A stretch of 64,000 nucleotides of DNA from Aphrophora alni (taxonomy: Eukaryota; Arthropoda; Insecta; Hemiptera; Aphrophoridae): NCBI GenBank assembly GCA_963513935.1, contig OY740772.1:102257340-102321339 (forward strand), in the 5' to 3' direction. A model generated the notes under the pieces. That model made no database searches. It was not told the DNA's origin and saw nothing but the letters and a program-made list of their open reading frames with translations. Position 1 is the first letter of the stretch. The number at the start of each line of letters is the position of its first letter. Both the position numbers and the translations under genes were made by a program. Below, one piece after another: positions 11,351 through 24,029 of the stretch.

Positions 11351-13726
11351 CACATTATCACCACGCCAAACTTCAGTTTATTTAAAAGATAAACTTTATT
11401 AATCTATTACATCTATACCAGAATTTAAGAAATTTATACAACATAATTGCAGGAATGAATAACGAGAATTCATTTCGTATTTGTCTACAGTTAATTTAAT
11501 ATTTTTAACTATTTAAATATTTTTCTGGTTGGTAGCAAAATAATACTTCAGCTAAACCATTTAAAGTGCATTCATTATTTATCTCTCCTTCGACCATTAG
11601 TCATACAAAATCTAATTTAAAACATGCTTTTTTTATAAAGGAAATTACTTTTTCAAACCTGATTTGAATTTATTTTATTAAAATATAATTACAAAAACTT
11701 TGCTTTAAATTATTTATTATCATATGTTTAAAATATATGAAATGTGACTAAGATAATAAAACTGCAACTTTTCACCAGTGGTTTTAAGATATAAGGTCAG
11801 GTAAATTTTTCACAACATAATCATAATTATTACGATTTTTACAACTCCTGTTTATTTAATTGTCTAAGTGGCCTAGGGATCGGCGAATACTTCACCCAGA
11901 GGACTTCCACTGTGAACAGCCTCCTCAGATCTGTGCTTATTAAGAGAGGGGAGGATATTCTACACCATTTATTAGTTAAATGCGGTGTATTAAGGAGTCA
12001 GTTTGTTTATTTTTTGTGTTTTCTTTGTTTGTTGTTTTAATTATTTATTTATTTGGAAGGGAAGACGTTTTTAAACTTATTTCGTTTCTTAATTCTTTTA
12101 TTTATTTACTAGATTATGAGAAACACTATTAATGTTGTATGTTTGTAATGCACTGGATTTATTGTAATACTCTTGCTCATACTATATATAATTATCTAGG
12201 GAGTGATGACATTGGACTCGGAGGCCTCGTCAAATCATTTCTCTGTCACTATCTGGTGGAAGCATTTGCTTTGTCTGTTGTTGTTCAGAACCAAGAACGT
12301 TAATTTACACGCAACAACTGAAGTAATGATGACATCAAAACTCCGTCTTGTTACAAGTAAAGTGATTATTATGAAAACCCTTCTTCGAATTTATAATATA
12401 TTGTGGGTAGTTATAAAAAAACACTTATTCGAAACATTAACTTTTTCTCGTGTTATTATTATGTTGTGTACACTTGGGAGGGTAGTTAAATTGATCTCCT
12501 GCTGGTACGTGGTTAAATCATTAACCAAGTCTGGTTTTGTTCTGTTTAGTTATTGTGGCAATCGGGAAACTATAACAATAAAGAAATAATTAACCGAGTT
12601 CTAAACTTAGGTTGTTTTCTGTAAGCAAATAATTCCAATAATTAGAGATCACGATATGTAGACAAAGATAGAACGTGTTCCTATTGGGGATAGAAAATTA
12701 AGTAGTAATTAATAATAATATTGAACTTTAAAGTAAACTTCTGGCATGAACAGTGTCTAGTTTTGCTTCTGCTCCAGTTCCCTTGATGACAGTTTAATCT
12801 TCTCTTGTATTTACTAAAGGAATCTATAGTTTTAATGGAAAATGATATACCAAACATACAACATAATATTTACAACGCAGATATGTTATTTAGTGGCTAT
12901 TTTAGTAACTAATTAATTACGATATCAATAAATACAAAGTAACATATTTGAAATAATATAACAGTTTATTAAATTTTCAATAAAAAAGTTTTATTATGGC
13001 AAATCTTAAGCGTTACCATAAGCAAATCTTGTTGTGAAGATATTTTGAAAGCATTTGCGTTAGTTTGAAAGCAATAATAAGTTATAAAACGTATTATTTT
13101 AAAATAAATTCGTTTCGTAAATGACGTGATATTATGAAAACAAATTATGATAACCAAATATTTATAACATAATCTGTCCCTTTGAACTTACTTAATATAA
13201 TGATTAATTACAAAAATTAGGACTTTATTATATAAATATTGTTATTTCACAAAATAAAATTAATTAAAATGTTATTGAGCTAAATAAATTACTAAAACGA
13301 ACTGATTAATTTTATTTTGTCTGTATATTGTCCATAGATTACATATAAATTTAATATTGCCAGAAAACGTTTTCACTGGTATTACACCAGATCAACAATA
13401 TCGCGTTATATCAGGAATACCGATTACTTTGACAGACCAAAGGGAACTGTTTCAACAAAGGCTGTTAAAAGTTTTATTTAAACAGAATATTATAAGTTAA
13501 ATTATATAATATAAATACGTTTTAAAAGGCGAAGAGGCATCAATGTGTTATTTCGTTTATTTTCTTATTGTTTATTTTACAATCATGGTACTTTTCCAAC
13601 TTCATACACATTGTAATAATGTAATTTTATTGGTAGATCATGTGCTAGTATAAAGCATGAGACATTTTTTTATAACAGTTACTTCATAAAGTTTTGCAGC
13701 TCGAAATTATGTACATCACTACTTTT
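11351..13726. other. Intergenic DNA, no gene supported
   Basis: AT-rich sequence. A 128-codon frame at 12203-12589 (+) lacks motifs, is rich in residues from AT-rich codons, and looks like a chance frame. A short GC-richer patch at 11870-11960 is unassigned. Confidence 0.5.
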
Positions 13727-13925
13727 CAGTTTTTTACGTAGAGCAGTTCTATGATGTGATTTTTTCTGATAATGTTTATGTTTAATGTCACTTATTTTAA
13801 CTGCTCAAATGTAACATTAACCGAGGTTTGGTCACCACTTAATTGGTACGCTAACCAAATCAGTGAGATATTTACAGTTTTTTTTTACGTAGAATAATTC
13901 TATGACATGTTTTTTGATCATGTTT
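13727..13925. repeat. Two ~50-bp direct repeats 148 bp apart
   Basis: The segment 13727-13777 recurs at 13875-13925. Both read 'cagttttt...tacgtaga' followed by 'ttctatga' and 'tgttt'. Either a short tandem duplication of a 148-bp unit or two relics of one repeat family. Confidence 0.6.
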
Positions 13926-16827
13926 GCAAGTGGCGAAAAATGAAATGTTAAATCTCGCACATATAAACTGCAATTTCTCATAAACCCTTTGACATTTCAG
14001 AGTGATTTTTTCAGGGTTTACTCTCTATTCAATTCTGCATCTTTTGATGTGCATATTATTAGTATTGGTAAATGTTAAAATTTTTACTAAAAATTACATA
14101 AAAATGGAAAAATATTTAAAATTTTAACAGTACCCCTTGACTCCAAATTTAGTTCTGTTTTATTATGCTATAGAAACATTTAAAAATCAAAAACTCACCT
14201 TTTTGGCCAGAAAAAATTGCAAAGTTTGAAAATGGTCTGTTTTCTCGTATTCATTACTCAGAAACTAAAAGAGATATTTTCCATTTGAAGAAACCACACT
14301 AAAATTTGAACTGATTTCTTTCTTCATGTACAAGTTCATATCAATATGATGAATATTTAAAGAGCTACATGCCAAAACAGTTCAACACTTCCTACAAGGC
14401 ACAATATACTAACTTTTGGGCATTACAGTTGGAGGATCCATGTATTACAAGGTATTGTTGGCCGTGAGTACAGTGATGACGCCCATGTTATTTAAATTTC
14501 TTATCGTCTATTCAATTTTGCTTTCATTTTCTCTTAGTTAGTAACTTGTACAGTACATTTATTTATCCATTTTACATAGGAACTATTGCCAATGGTTTTA
14601 TTTATTTTTGATAAAAGAGAACAAATTTGCTATCAGTCTTAAAGTTTCAATACAGATATTACAGGTGTTTTCTTTTTGTTTTATTACAAATTAATAACTT
14701 ATATTTAACAATGGAAACTTCTAATAACGTATGAGATGATGGATAAAGTTCAACTAAACAACTAATTGTACAAATAATTAATTATATAGCTGTTGAGAAT
14801 CAATGCCAATTAATCAATGAAGCTATAAGTGTTGTAGGAAGTTAGCCAAGTAATAATACCTTTAGCAAATTGAAACCGCTTTGTCTGATCACTACAGATA
14901 GATATCAAGAGTTCAAAATAAAGTTACTCTTCCAATATTGTAAAACGTGATTTTCTAAACGGTTAAACTCAAGAGATAATTTCGAACCTAATTTTATCCG
15001 AAACATTCATGAAACCACAATATATTTGATATAAATAGATAGTAAGAAATAAAAGAAGATTAATAAAAAAATCTTCTACTTTTTCCCTGGATTTAAAAAA
15101 AAACATATTAACGTATCACTTAATTAAATCTTGAAGAAAATGATGCAAACATTTCTTATTCATCTATCCCCAAAATTAGATAAATCGAATCAAAATTTAA
15201 ACGTAACCAAAAATGTCAATTTAATAGTTTTTCATAAAACATAAATAGTAGACCAATTTTTGAACATATATATTTATGTGTGTAAATGAGGAACTGAATT
15301 TGATGTGACACGTGTAATACTTATCATCAGTGTAATACGTATTCCAGCTTTAATGAAGGATTCCATGATTCTGTTTTCGCTAATTATTCCAAATCCCTAA
15401 TATTTTTACAGACGATGTTGCACATTGATTTCGGTCCTTCAACGCTACTAAAATTTAAACGAAATCAGTAGTGTCTGTTTTGAGAAATTACATATTAACA
15501 TTTACTGATAACTAATGAACAATACTTTATGTAAAAATAGTGTCCAATATATTACCAACAAAATGAAGAAATAAGCCCCAAAATATTACACATATAATTT
15601 GATTAAAATCGGTCCACACGTTTTGGCTACATATACAACATACTTCAATCTTTCCACACACTACTTCTGTATGCTAAAGGACTCAAGTTCTTACAAATTT
15701 CGTAAAAAATAATGTATACATTTTTAAGGTGTGAAATAAGTCGGAAAAAATAAATGTTATACAGTATTAATTTCATCTTTACTGGTAATGTTAAGTTTTT
15801 CACAACAGTTAAAACATATTACTGGTCTAAGTTCCAGATAATTTACAAAAAAGAGTCTCTTTTTACATCATCATTAAAAGTTAAATGTCTCGAATTTATT
15901 TAAATCTTTAAATTATTTACGTTGTTAAAGATTTCGAAACCTTGAGAAAAACGTTTTACTTAACCCTCTGATTCTGTTCGCTGTATCTACATTAAATTGC
16001 CTGTCATTATACAGCGAAGGGAGAGATTGCTTTCCGAAATACTTAATGTTTCGATAGCTAAACCAGTAATGTTTCAATACAATTATTGTAATAAATTTTG
16101 CACAAACATTATCACTCATTCATCCCCAAAAGTAGGCTTAAATAAAAACTAACGTAAACTATACAGGATAATAAACAAACTTGAACACAATTCTCACTAT
16201 ATTATACTCTTTTTCTATCAAAACATAAAAAGAGTATAAAAACAATCTGTCGATAATATCTATGTAATAACAAAATATGATAACATAGAACTATACATGT
16301 TAAAATACGCGTATTTTTGTAAAAACCTTTTCTAACAATATATAGAAGTTAACCATTATAAATTGGAATTATAAAACCTGAGACGTTATTGTAAACCATT
16401 ATTAAATTACTATAAATAAAGCTTTTAGTTACAACGTTGTCTATTCCTTCCTGAGGATAAAAGAGGGAGATTCTTCTTTGAAAGCAAAAATAATATTTAA
16501 AAAATGCAATTATTATTTAGATATTACGACACAGTCATACAGGCAACCATTTTTAATTATACATTACCAATTTTATATTAAATCATTTATTCGATTTATG
16601 TTTTTACTATATACATTAGTATAGTTATAAGCATTATTATAATGATACATTATTTAGGTACAACCTGTAGGCTATATATCTAAACATATTATATTTTAAA
16701 TAATATTTATCATTTACCAAATATTCTTTAATATTCATGTATAAGGCATCCAAGTCACGTTTTTGATAAAAAAATTAATTACCTTTTTTTTAAATTTCTG
16801 TCCAAGTGACTTAATTTTAACGGCTTT
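13926..16827. other. AT-rich intergenic DNA, no gene seen
   Basis: No open frame with a motif. The short - strand frame at 15925-16119 is not convincing. Confidence 0.5.
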
Positions 16828-16866
16828 ATAACGCGTTTCAGAACCCATGTTTCATCATCAGACTTT
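16828..16866 (-). ncRNA. Hammerhead-like relic
   Basis: On the minus strand, CTGATGA (16855-16861) is followed by 15 nt able to form a weak stem (GAA/TTC) and then GAAACGCG (ending at about 16832). Both invariant hammerhead boxes are intact and correctly spaced, but the stem is short. Probably the tip of a decayed PLE-type insertion. Confidence 0.35.
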
Positions 16867-16989
16867 TCATCAGTTATTACCTCTTCCTTCTTCAAATTAA
16901 CACAACACAATTAACACAAACACAACAACACAGAGAACGAACACAAAAACACTAAAAAATATTATAAAATAAACATCTGTTGCTTACCA

Positions 16990-17115
16990 AGGTTGAAAGC
17001 CAAACCGCTTTTGACCAACTCTTGTTCTTTCCGATTCTAACGCACTAGTAGTTTTTGTCTTCTTTTTCTTATATGGTGATGAGAAAGAAGTGTTTCGCCT
17101 GTAAACAAGAAGAGA
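16990..17115 (-). repeat. Dispersed repeat family 1 (SINE-like), 5' part
   Basis: On the minus strand this shows the family head: a 'ggcgaaacactt' box, an A-rich linker, then 'gaatcggaaagaacaagag' and 'ttggtcaaaagc'. It then leaves the consensus, so the 3' half is missing. Confidence 0.6.
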
Positions 17116-17773
17116 TTTTATTTATTTTTTATTTAATTCAACAAATGTTCCAAATATTCTTCCTGCGCCTTTTGACTGTAAACTAGTATAAAAATCTGAC
17201 ACTCATAGATTCATTGAAAAAATAATATTTTTGAGGACCTTCTAGTGATTTTAAAAATCTACAAAATTATTTAAAAGCCTCATAATATTTAGGTATTTAC
17301 ATAATAATTTGAAGAATCTAATCAATATTTGGAATACGAAATTGTTTTATATGGTCGACATAGAATTGTTTTGATTGAATCAATTTCATTTCGTTATCTT
17401 CAAAATGACGTCATAGGTGTATTAGACCCCCTCTCCAATCCAAAACAACAAAAAAAAACATGCTTGTTCATTATTATGAACCGGATGTTATTCAATTTTT
17501 TACATGTTCCGACTGCCATTCATTTCCAGAAAAAGTTTGTTTATTTCCGTAAAGCAGATTCCAAATTAATAAAATCATGCTTCGTTTTGTCTCTCAAGGA
17601 GGGGAGAAAGAGTTAGATAAATAACTTGATAGATGCAATCCTTTTGAACAGCCAAAGATAGGACCTCCACACCCTCATTATAACTGAATCCTATAGAAAA
17701 TACAATAAATACTCCCAACATATAAAATACATACAATTAAATAAAAAATAAAAAGGGAACCAATAAAATATGT
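17116..17773. other. Intergenic DNA, nothing recognised
   Basis: AT-rich. The 95-codon frame at 17329-17616 has no recognisable motif. Confidence 0.45.
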
Positions 17774-17779
17774 ATAATA

Positions 17780-17853
<74 letters not shown>
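17774..17853. repeat. (TA)n microsatellite, ~80 bp
   Basis: Almost uninterrupted alternating TA. The open frame across it on the minus strand (17691-17927) is an artefact of the repeat. Confidence 0.95.
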
Positions 17854-17857
<4 letters not shown>

Positions 17858-18404
17858 AAATGTACAAAATAACCAAAAGAGTAATAGTTACCTCAATACA
17901 CAACCTGACCCGATGACTAATTACCACAACTCAGTTTTGACAGGATGTCAACCTTTTGAGATAGAATACTCTAAGAACAACATGATTCGCTGCAGATTTC
18001 AATGCACAAAACATAATTTATAAGAACAAAACTTCAATTTATGATTAACGGATATGAAATACGTATTTAATCATTAGTGGATTTACAGGATTTTCTAATT
18101 GGGTTGAACTTAACTTAGTCATTAAAACTTGTAGATTGTTACCTATCATATAACCTAAACATATTATAGTGGGGAAAAATGTGTTTTAGCTTTAGATTGT
18201 CAGACAATTTTAGATTGATTAATAATAACTTTTAAAATTACAATAGTTCTTCCTCCGAACTACAGGTGTCGCCCTACTTTAATTCATAAAATGACCATCA
18301 TTATTACTTATAAAATAGTTTTACACAAATAAGTATCCCACAAATACTTGTTTTAAGTAGTTGTAACCCTTACTACTTGTAAGTTTTAATAAATTCAGTA
18401 AGTC

Positions 18405-18565
18405 GTTCCTTCGTCCCCAGGGTCACACTTTGGAGAGTAAGGGCTAGGCAATCCAGAGATATCTTATCTATGTAGTCTTTCATTAGTCCTCTCTCTGTCA
18501 ACTTTCCTATCAGTTCTCTGTTCGTTAAATTTATTTCTTTCCGACCCTTAAACTGTTGGCGTATT
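18405..18565 (-). repeat. Dispersed repeat family 1 (SINE-like) copy
   Basis: On the minus strand it runs 'gggtcggaaagaaat', 'actgataggaaagttgacag', 'agagaggactaatgaaagac' and 'ctggattgcctagccctta', then a tail near 'gtgaccctggggac'. It preserves the family order along most of its length. Confidence 0.65.
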
Positions 18566-18599
18566 CGATCTCTAGGGGTCTTTATTTCATTATCTTTTC

Positions 18600-21214
18600 T
18601 TCCTTTTTTTGGTTAAATCGATGTGTTTTGCTTTTAAATAAAAAAAATCATTCATGTAAACATTGACTAAACCGCGAAGTGATCCAAATTTTTTTGAAGA
18701 TTAAGACGTAGCAGAAGTATTAATTCGCTACTCTCCACTTGAAATAGACACTCCACTTATCAAGAAATAATGGGAGATACATAATTTAATGATGCTTCTT
18801 GAATTATAGATCACAATTGTATATTTATTATGATATACCTTTCCGCGAATATAAGCTCTACATTATTGACTTCCTTAACGGAATAAAAAATCTTAACCAC
18901 CACCATTACAAGGCTTTACTATTTGTTGGAAGCATAAACAATCAAACTACTGTTTACATCTCTCTATACTTCAAACTGATGTAAAAATCGTAAATACAGA
19001 CATCGAAGCGTACATTTTGTGAGTTACTCACATTGTAACTATGACGTAAATAAAAGCACTTTATCAAACTCATTTATGTTTGTATATAAATAAAAACTTA
19101 TTGAGTAGGGAAGTTTTTTAATTATTTTTCGTTGTGGTGAACATTTTATGTGTGAAAGTTTTCAAAACATGCTTCAATTTATTAGTTAAGTTTTATTTTT
19201 ACTGTTTGTTATGCATTGTTGACAACACTATGTTTAATACCTATTATCATATTATTAGTAGTTATTTGTTATAAGTAGCCCCTAATTTAAAACAAAAATA
19301 AAACATTGTTTACTTAAATCATTCGAATTAGTTTCAGAAAATATTTTTCTAAATTACAAGGCGATTTGTAGATTAGTTTAGTTGTTACCTTGTAACGAAT
19401 TTAGAATCAATGAAATTCACAAACAAACGACACGTCAAGTCAAATAGTCAAGTAGTAATTTGGTTCGAACCCTTCATATAGTAACCCTCTGCAGTAAACC
19501 ACAGATATATCTATAAAATAAAAGGCAATTATTGTATTGCGAATTGAGTTAAACGGAAGTATAAACTAGGTGTTACAAGTTGTTTGTTGGTTAATTAACG
19601 GCAAAAAACCATTATTTTTCAACATCGTTTTAATAAATATAAGTAGTCACTGACATAGTTTCCTGTGAAATAAATAAATTTTTTTGACAGCTTTAATTAT
19701 CGTGCTTCAAACAGAAATTATTAAAACAACATGAAATGTTTTAATGTTATCATGGAATTGTAATGTTTATATATTGTAAGTTAAAACTGTTTTTACAGTA
19801 AATATTTGTTACTAAACTCTATGAATAATGATGTAATAGAATTAGTGTTTATAAAGCAAGTAAGTTACGAAGTTAAAACATGGAATAATAAGGATAAATT
19901 TGGATGCTCCCTTCGCCTTTTTGATAGGGAAAATTTGAGTTTCTGTTTCGACTACTAATTATTAACAACTTTTGTAAATATGGTTAGGTAGTTTTTAATC
20001 TTCAATGGTGTTGTCATAATTTTCTTCAGTAAATAATACTAAATTAATTGTTGTTTCTTCGCCTAATTTAATTTGCTCTTCACCACTCATCCATGAATTT
20101 GCTCTTTACTGTCTCTATAACGAGTTAATTAAGGTTAAATAAATGTTGCAAACACATTACACAAACTTTCTCAATCACCTAACCCTAAAAACTAACCAAA
20201 ATTAGTCTGCAATAAAAATGTCACTTAGATAATTTATCCATCAAAAAGTGAAACTGAATCATGGACCGCTGTCTAAGAAAAACTATTTACATAGCATATT
20301 TAAATAATGATTATACTTGTTTCGCTTTTAAACTGGAAAAGAAAGTTGTATGTGATTAAATAAATCGTTTAGTAATATACAGACGTAAAAGAAAGTATTT
20401 TAGCCTTGAGGTTTACAGATAGTTTCTCTTCATTTTGTTAATGAGGATAATACCCTAAAGCGTTGTAGATTGAGTGTGAAACACTCTGTACGTAAAAACA
20501 TGGAAACTTTCTTTCCATTATTGATAATTACGTCTAGAAAATAGTGGAACCAATCCACGTCACTGTAGTTAAAAATATTTATAATTAATAAAACTAAATA
20601 ACAGTCAACAAAATGTGTACTCTTATAATATGAAGAGGTACAACAGAGAATTTAAATGCAAATTGAAAGGGATGGAGGGTAGTTCATGGGACACAATACA
20701 GAGATAGAACTTACTTTTCTAATCAAGTTAAATAAAAAATTCAGATTCAATTTAAATTCAAAATCATAAAACCTAATGGTATAGCCACACAACTATAACA
20801 TTCTCTCTACATGGAATTAAAAATTAGAAGCTCAAATTGTTGTAGTTTTGTTTTGCCTGTTATATAAAATAAATGTCAGGACTTCTACCTTGAAAAATAG
20901 TATTTGAAATAGTTGTAACTTCAAGGATAGATGGGGATTATTTGATAACCAATGTATATTTAGTGTTTTAAAGTTATTTAATTTTATGAATAAATTACAA
21001 TTTACTTTCTAACAGAGATAAATGGCGATGTTAGAAAACGTAAGGAAGGTTTGATTCTAGCTCATATTTTCGACCTCTGTTTTACAGATTTTCCTGTGAC
21101 CATGAAACAAATGAAGTGATTTTCAACAGTTGTCGATGTCGTAATCACTGCCATTGTTGTTGTTGGCTGCATGTAAGCAATATAACGAGCCCAAACTTAA
21201 GACACGACCGAATG
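18600..21214. other. AT-rich intergenic DNA, no gene seen
   Basis: No coding motif or repeat family recognised. The short frame 18799-18984 is not supported. Confidence 0.5.
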
Positions 21215-21289
21215 ATATTCAGTAGGATTATTATACATTTTTCGGACATTTGCCATCATTTCTGTGTTAAAAATTCAAAACACACATTG

Positions 21290-23215
21290 TTTGAATTGTT
21301 AAATCCCCTTTATAGTAAAAAAGTCAGCAAAATAATGTTAGCTACAAGTAAAAGTCTGATTACTGAACGGATACGATTCCATTGCCTTGAAAAGTTTAAT
21401 ATCTCAAGTAAAGTTATTAAATCTATTCAAGAACTTTCACCTCAGCTAAATTCAGAATTTGACAACATTTATAAGAGCATCAAAAACAAGTATAACAAAG
21501 AATTAGAACACAAAAAATCTAAATAAATAAACAAATTTTCTCATCTCAAATCAAAAATCCCAGAAAACAAAACTGCTATACAAAATTCTTCTAATTAGTC
21601 TGATGATGCATTAAATCCTGTTCTCAATCTTTCTTCTAGTCCCCTTAATAATCAAGAAAAGAAAATCTGATCTAAATTCCTAAACTTCTCTATAATGCCT
21701 AAAACAGTAGGTTTGTTGGATTTTTGACCGAAATTGAATCGGCTGTTCCTAGGTTATCGCCGGAACAAGCTGAGCAATTCAGGCGTGAAAAAAAATTCAT
21801 TCTACTCAAAAAAATTATAATTCCCAAAATAATCGTAAATAATGAAGAACTAAAGGCCATGTCTAAATTGAAACGCGATAAATCGGTGAAAATCTTACCC
21901 GCGGATAAAGGTAATGCCACTGTGGTTCTAGACGCGGACGTCTATGACAATAAAATTATCGAAACTCTTGATGCTGGCAAATTACACCTTACTTAATAAA
22001 GACCCCACAACTAGTTTCGAGAACAAAGCACTCTCAGGAATCAACTCAGGAGAACAAAGCACTTTTTCTCCGATCAACTTCGTACTTCACTAACACCGCA
22101 TTATTCTAATTACCCCCATATGTATGGCTTACCAAAAATACACAAATCTAACATCCCTCTAAGACCTATTGTTAGTTTCCGTGGTTCCCCATGCAAGGCA
22201 CTATCCTAATATCTTTTGCGCATAATTAATCCACTTACAGGAAAAAATGACGTGTTTGTAAAAAACTTTAAACAATTCGTGGAATTATGTAAAGATATAA
22301 AACTAAATGAGGAAGATAGATTAGTCAGTTTTGATGTAGAAAGTCTTTTCACTAATGTACCCGTACAAGAAACCCTTAACATAATTATTGAGCATGAGCT
22401 TTTAAAAGACAACAGCTTAAAAGAATGAACTAACATTCCCGTTGGTGCTATAATGGAACTCCTTAAACTTTGTACGGAATGCAATTATTTCCAAGATAAT
22501 AATTAAATATATCGCCAGGATTACGGTATGGCAATGGGTAGCCCTGTTTTTGCCAATAATTTTATGGAGGAATTCGAAAAGAAAGTTATTGATTCTTCAG
22601 AATTTAAACCCAAAATATGGCTCAGATATTTGGACGATACATTTGTTATATGACCTCATGGTAGTAATAAATTAGTTTTTTTCCCTCTAATGAACATCGC
22701 TTCTGATTCCATATCCTTAACCATGGAAAATGAAATAAACAATAAACTACCTTTTCTAGATGTATGTGTTGAGAGAGATAGGGGGATCCTAAAAACTTCA
22801 GTTTATAGAAAAAAATTAGACGCGTAGCCAGAAAATATAAATTTTGTACCGCTTTTACAACACTAAATACCATTAGGCAACTTCTCGTCCAAACTAAACT
22901 TAAAAATGGCACGCAAGATAAAAAAAACTGTATTTACAGTATCAAATGTGAGTGTGATAGACAATATATATTGCCGAGACAAAAAGACAATTAAACATTA
23001 AAATAAAAGAACATAAAAACCATGTGCGGGTAGGCCTAGTCAATAAATCGAAAATTGCAGAACATATATGGTCCAAAAATCAGAAATTTAATTGGGAAGA
23101 GGTAAAAATCATACACCGGGATTGTAACCTATACAAACGTAAAATAATTGAAGCCCCGTATATAAAACATACGGACTATCCTATCAGCTAATCAAGTATA
23201 GAAGTAAGGCCATAT
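21290..23215 (+). pseudogene. PLE reverse transcriptase-GIY-YIG endonuclease pseudogene
   Basis: In an intact element this protein nicks DNA and copies the element RNA at the break. Segments in order: an N-terminal region (about 21290-21523); the PLE-typical KILPADKGNATVVLD motif (near 21890-21930); YGLPKIHK and RPIVSF in a shifted frame (near 22120-22180); VSFDVESLFTNVP (22325-22363); MAMGSP (near 22530); the catalytic box LRYLDDTFVI (22621-22651); LPFLDV (near 22750); and a GIY-YIG part starting CIYSIKCECD (near 22930) and ending near PIS at 23190. In-frame stops (for example after KDNSLKE and after the YLDD box) and a small insertion breaking the YIG motif show it is dead. Related copies may be active elsewhere, but nothing here shows that. 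Confidence 0.9.
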
Positions 23216-23726
23216 AGCTCGATTATTTAAAAAAAAAAGAACTAAAATTTGATTATAATATCTATATTACTAATAAACAAGCTGAAATTTTACCTGTTAA
23301 TTCGCCACAAGGAGTTGTGACCCGTTCTCGTGCTAGGAAGCTTAATACAACTAACAATAGGCCACTCCCCTAATAGTTTGTCACGCCTTCTGGAACACGT
23401 CACTTGTTGCTGTATCTTTGATACAACACGTATTTGCCGTTAGTTGTGTGCAACCGTGATTGTGTTTTTGACTTCTCAGTTTCAGCTCTGAGATGCATGC
23501 TTAGATATTAAGGTTGGTGGTATTCTTATTTAATTTTTACTTCTCACATAGGCTTAGTTTCTAGTTTCATGTTTCTTTAGTTTTTAGTCACTTGATACCG
23601 GGATTTGATTCTTATTCCCGAAACGTCGTGTTTTGAATTTTTAACACACAAATGATGGAAAATGTCCGAAAAATGTATAATAATAAAATTGAACTTAAAT
23701 CATTAACAAATAACTTCAAACTGAGA
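23216..23726 (+). repeat. PLE 3' terminal repeat (pseudo-LTR)
   Basis: About 500 bp downstream of the coding remnant. It is nearly the reverse complement of 8822-9310 and 55325-55850. It includes conserved phrases such as 'aagcttaatacaactaacaa', 'ggccactcccctaatagttt' and the end 'gtataataataaaattgaac'. Confidence 0.85.
23588..23631 (+). ncRNA. Hammerhead-like motif in PLE repeat (copy 2)
   Basis: CAC, then CTTGATAC, a stem-loop with arms CGGGA/TTCCCG, then AAACGTC and GTG. The outer CAC/GTG could form stem I, and AAACGTC matches the GAAA plus NUH cleavage region. The catalytic CUGANGA box is replaced by CUUGAUA, so it is either a variant or dead. Hammerhead motifs in PLE terminal repeats are established knowledge. 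The exact assignment here is inference. Confidence 0.45.
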
Positions 23727-23877
23727 ATATTCAGTATAGTGGACTTTCTATGACTTACATACAAATAGAATGGCGATCATTTAAACATTTTTTGTTCATA
23801 TTTACTGTGTTAATCAACTTAAAAGAAATTGAATTAGATAATCATTTGCAGATTTCTAGTGTGCATTTAATGTAATC

Positions 23878-24025
23878 AACCATTACCCTTCCATACTGAC
23901 AAATATTAAAGTTGTATTCAAAAATATAAATAAGAACTGCACCTCTTAACAAAATATCAATGTCAAAATTGTTTAGTTACGAGATACGACAATGTCAAGT
24001 ATCATCCACGAGAGGGAGGTACTTT
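23878..24025 (+). repeat. Dispersed repeat family 2, diverged copy
   Basis: It shares phrases with the copies at 29.6, 50.2, 53.2 and 62.9 kb, especially 'ctgacaaatattaaagtt', 'gtttagttacgagatacg' and 'catccacgagagggaggt'. Short and diverged. Confidence 0.4.
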
Positions 24026-24029
24026 AAAA

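Larger units (their letters stand above)
21225..23726 (+). mobile_element. Penelope-like retroelement, near full-length, decayed
   Basis: The element is about 2.5 kb and flanked by a 10-bp direct repeat (ATATTCAGTA at 21215-21224 and 23727-23736), within the size range usual for PLE insertions. The left tip (about 21226-21292) is the reverse complement of the right tip (about 23632-23696), so it has inverted termini. In between lie a reverse transcriptase and GIY-YIG endonuclease reading frame broken by stops and frameshifts, then a 3' repeat shared with the copies at 8.8-9.4 and 55.3-56.2 kb. Gene order (RT then GIY-YIG EN) and the terminal arrangement fit the PLE group rather than LTR or LINE elements. 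Confidence 0.92.

Noticed and set aside
12203..12589. 128-codon open frame
   Set aside because: No motif, no plausible gene context, and composition as expected for chance in AT-rich DNA.
17691..17927. Minus frame with poly Ile-Tyr
   Set aside because: Translation of the (TA)n repeat.
21699..22912. Minus-strand frames at 21699-21920, 22206-22484 and 22646-22912
   Set aside because: They are shadows of the plus-strand PLE reverse transcriptase.
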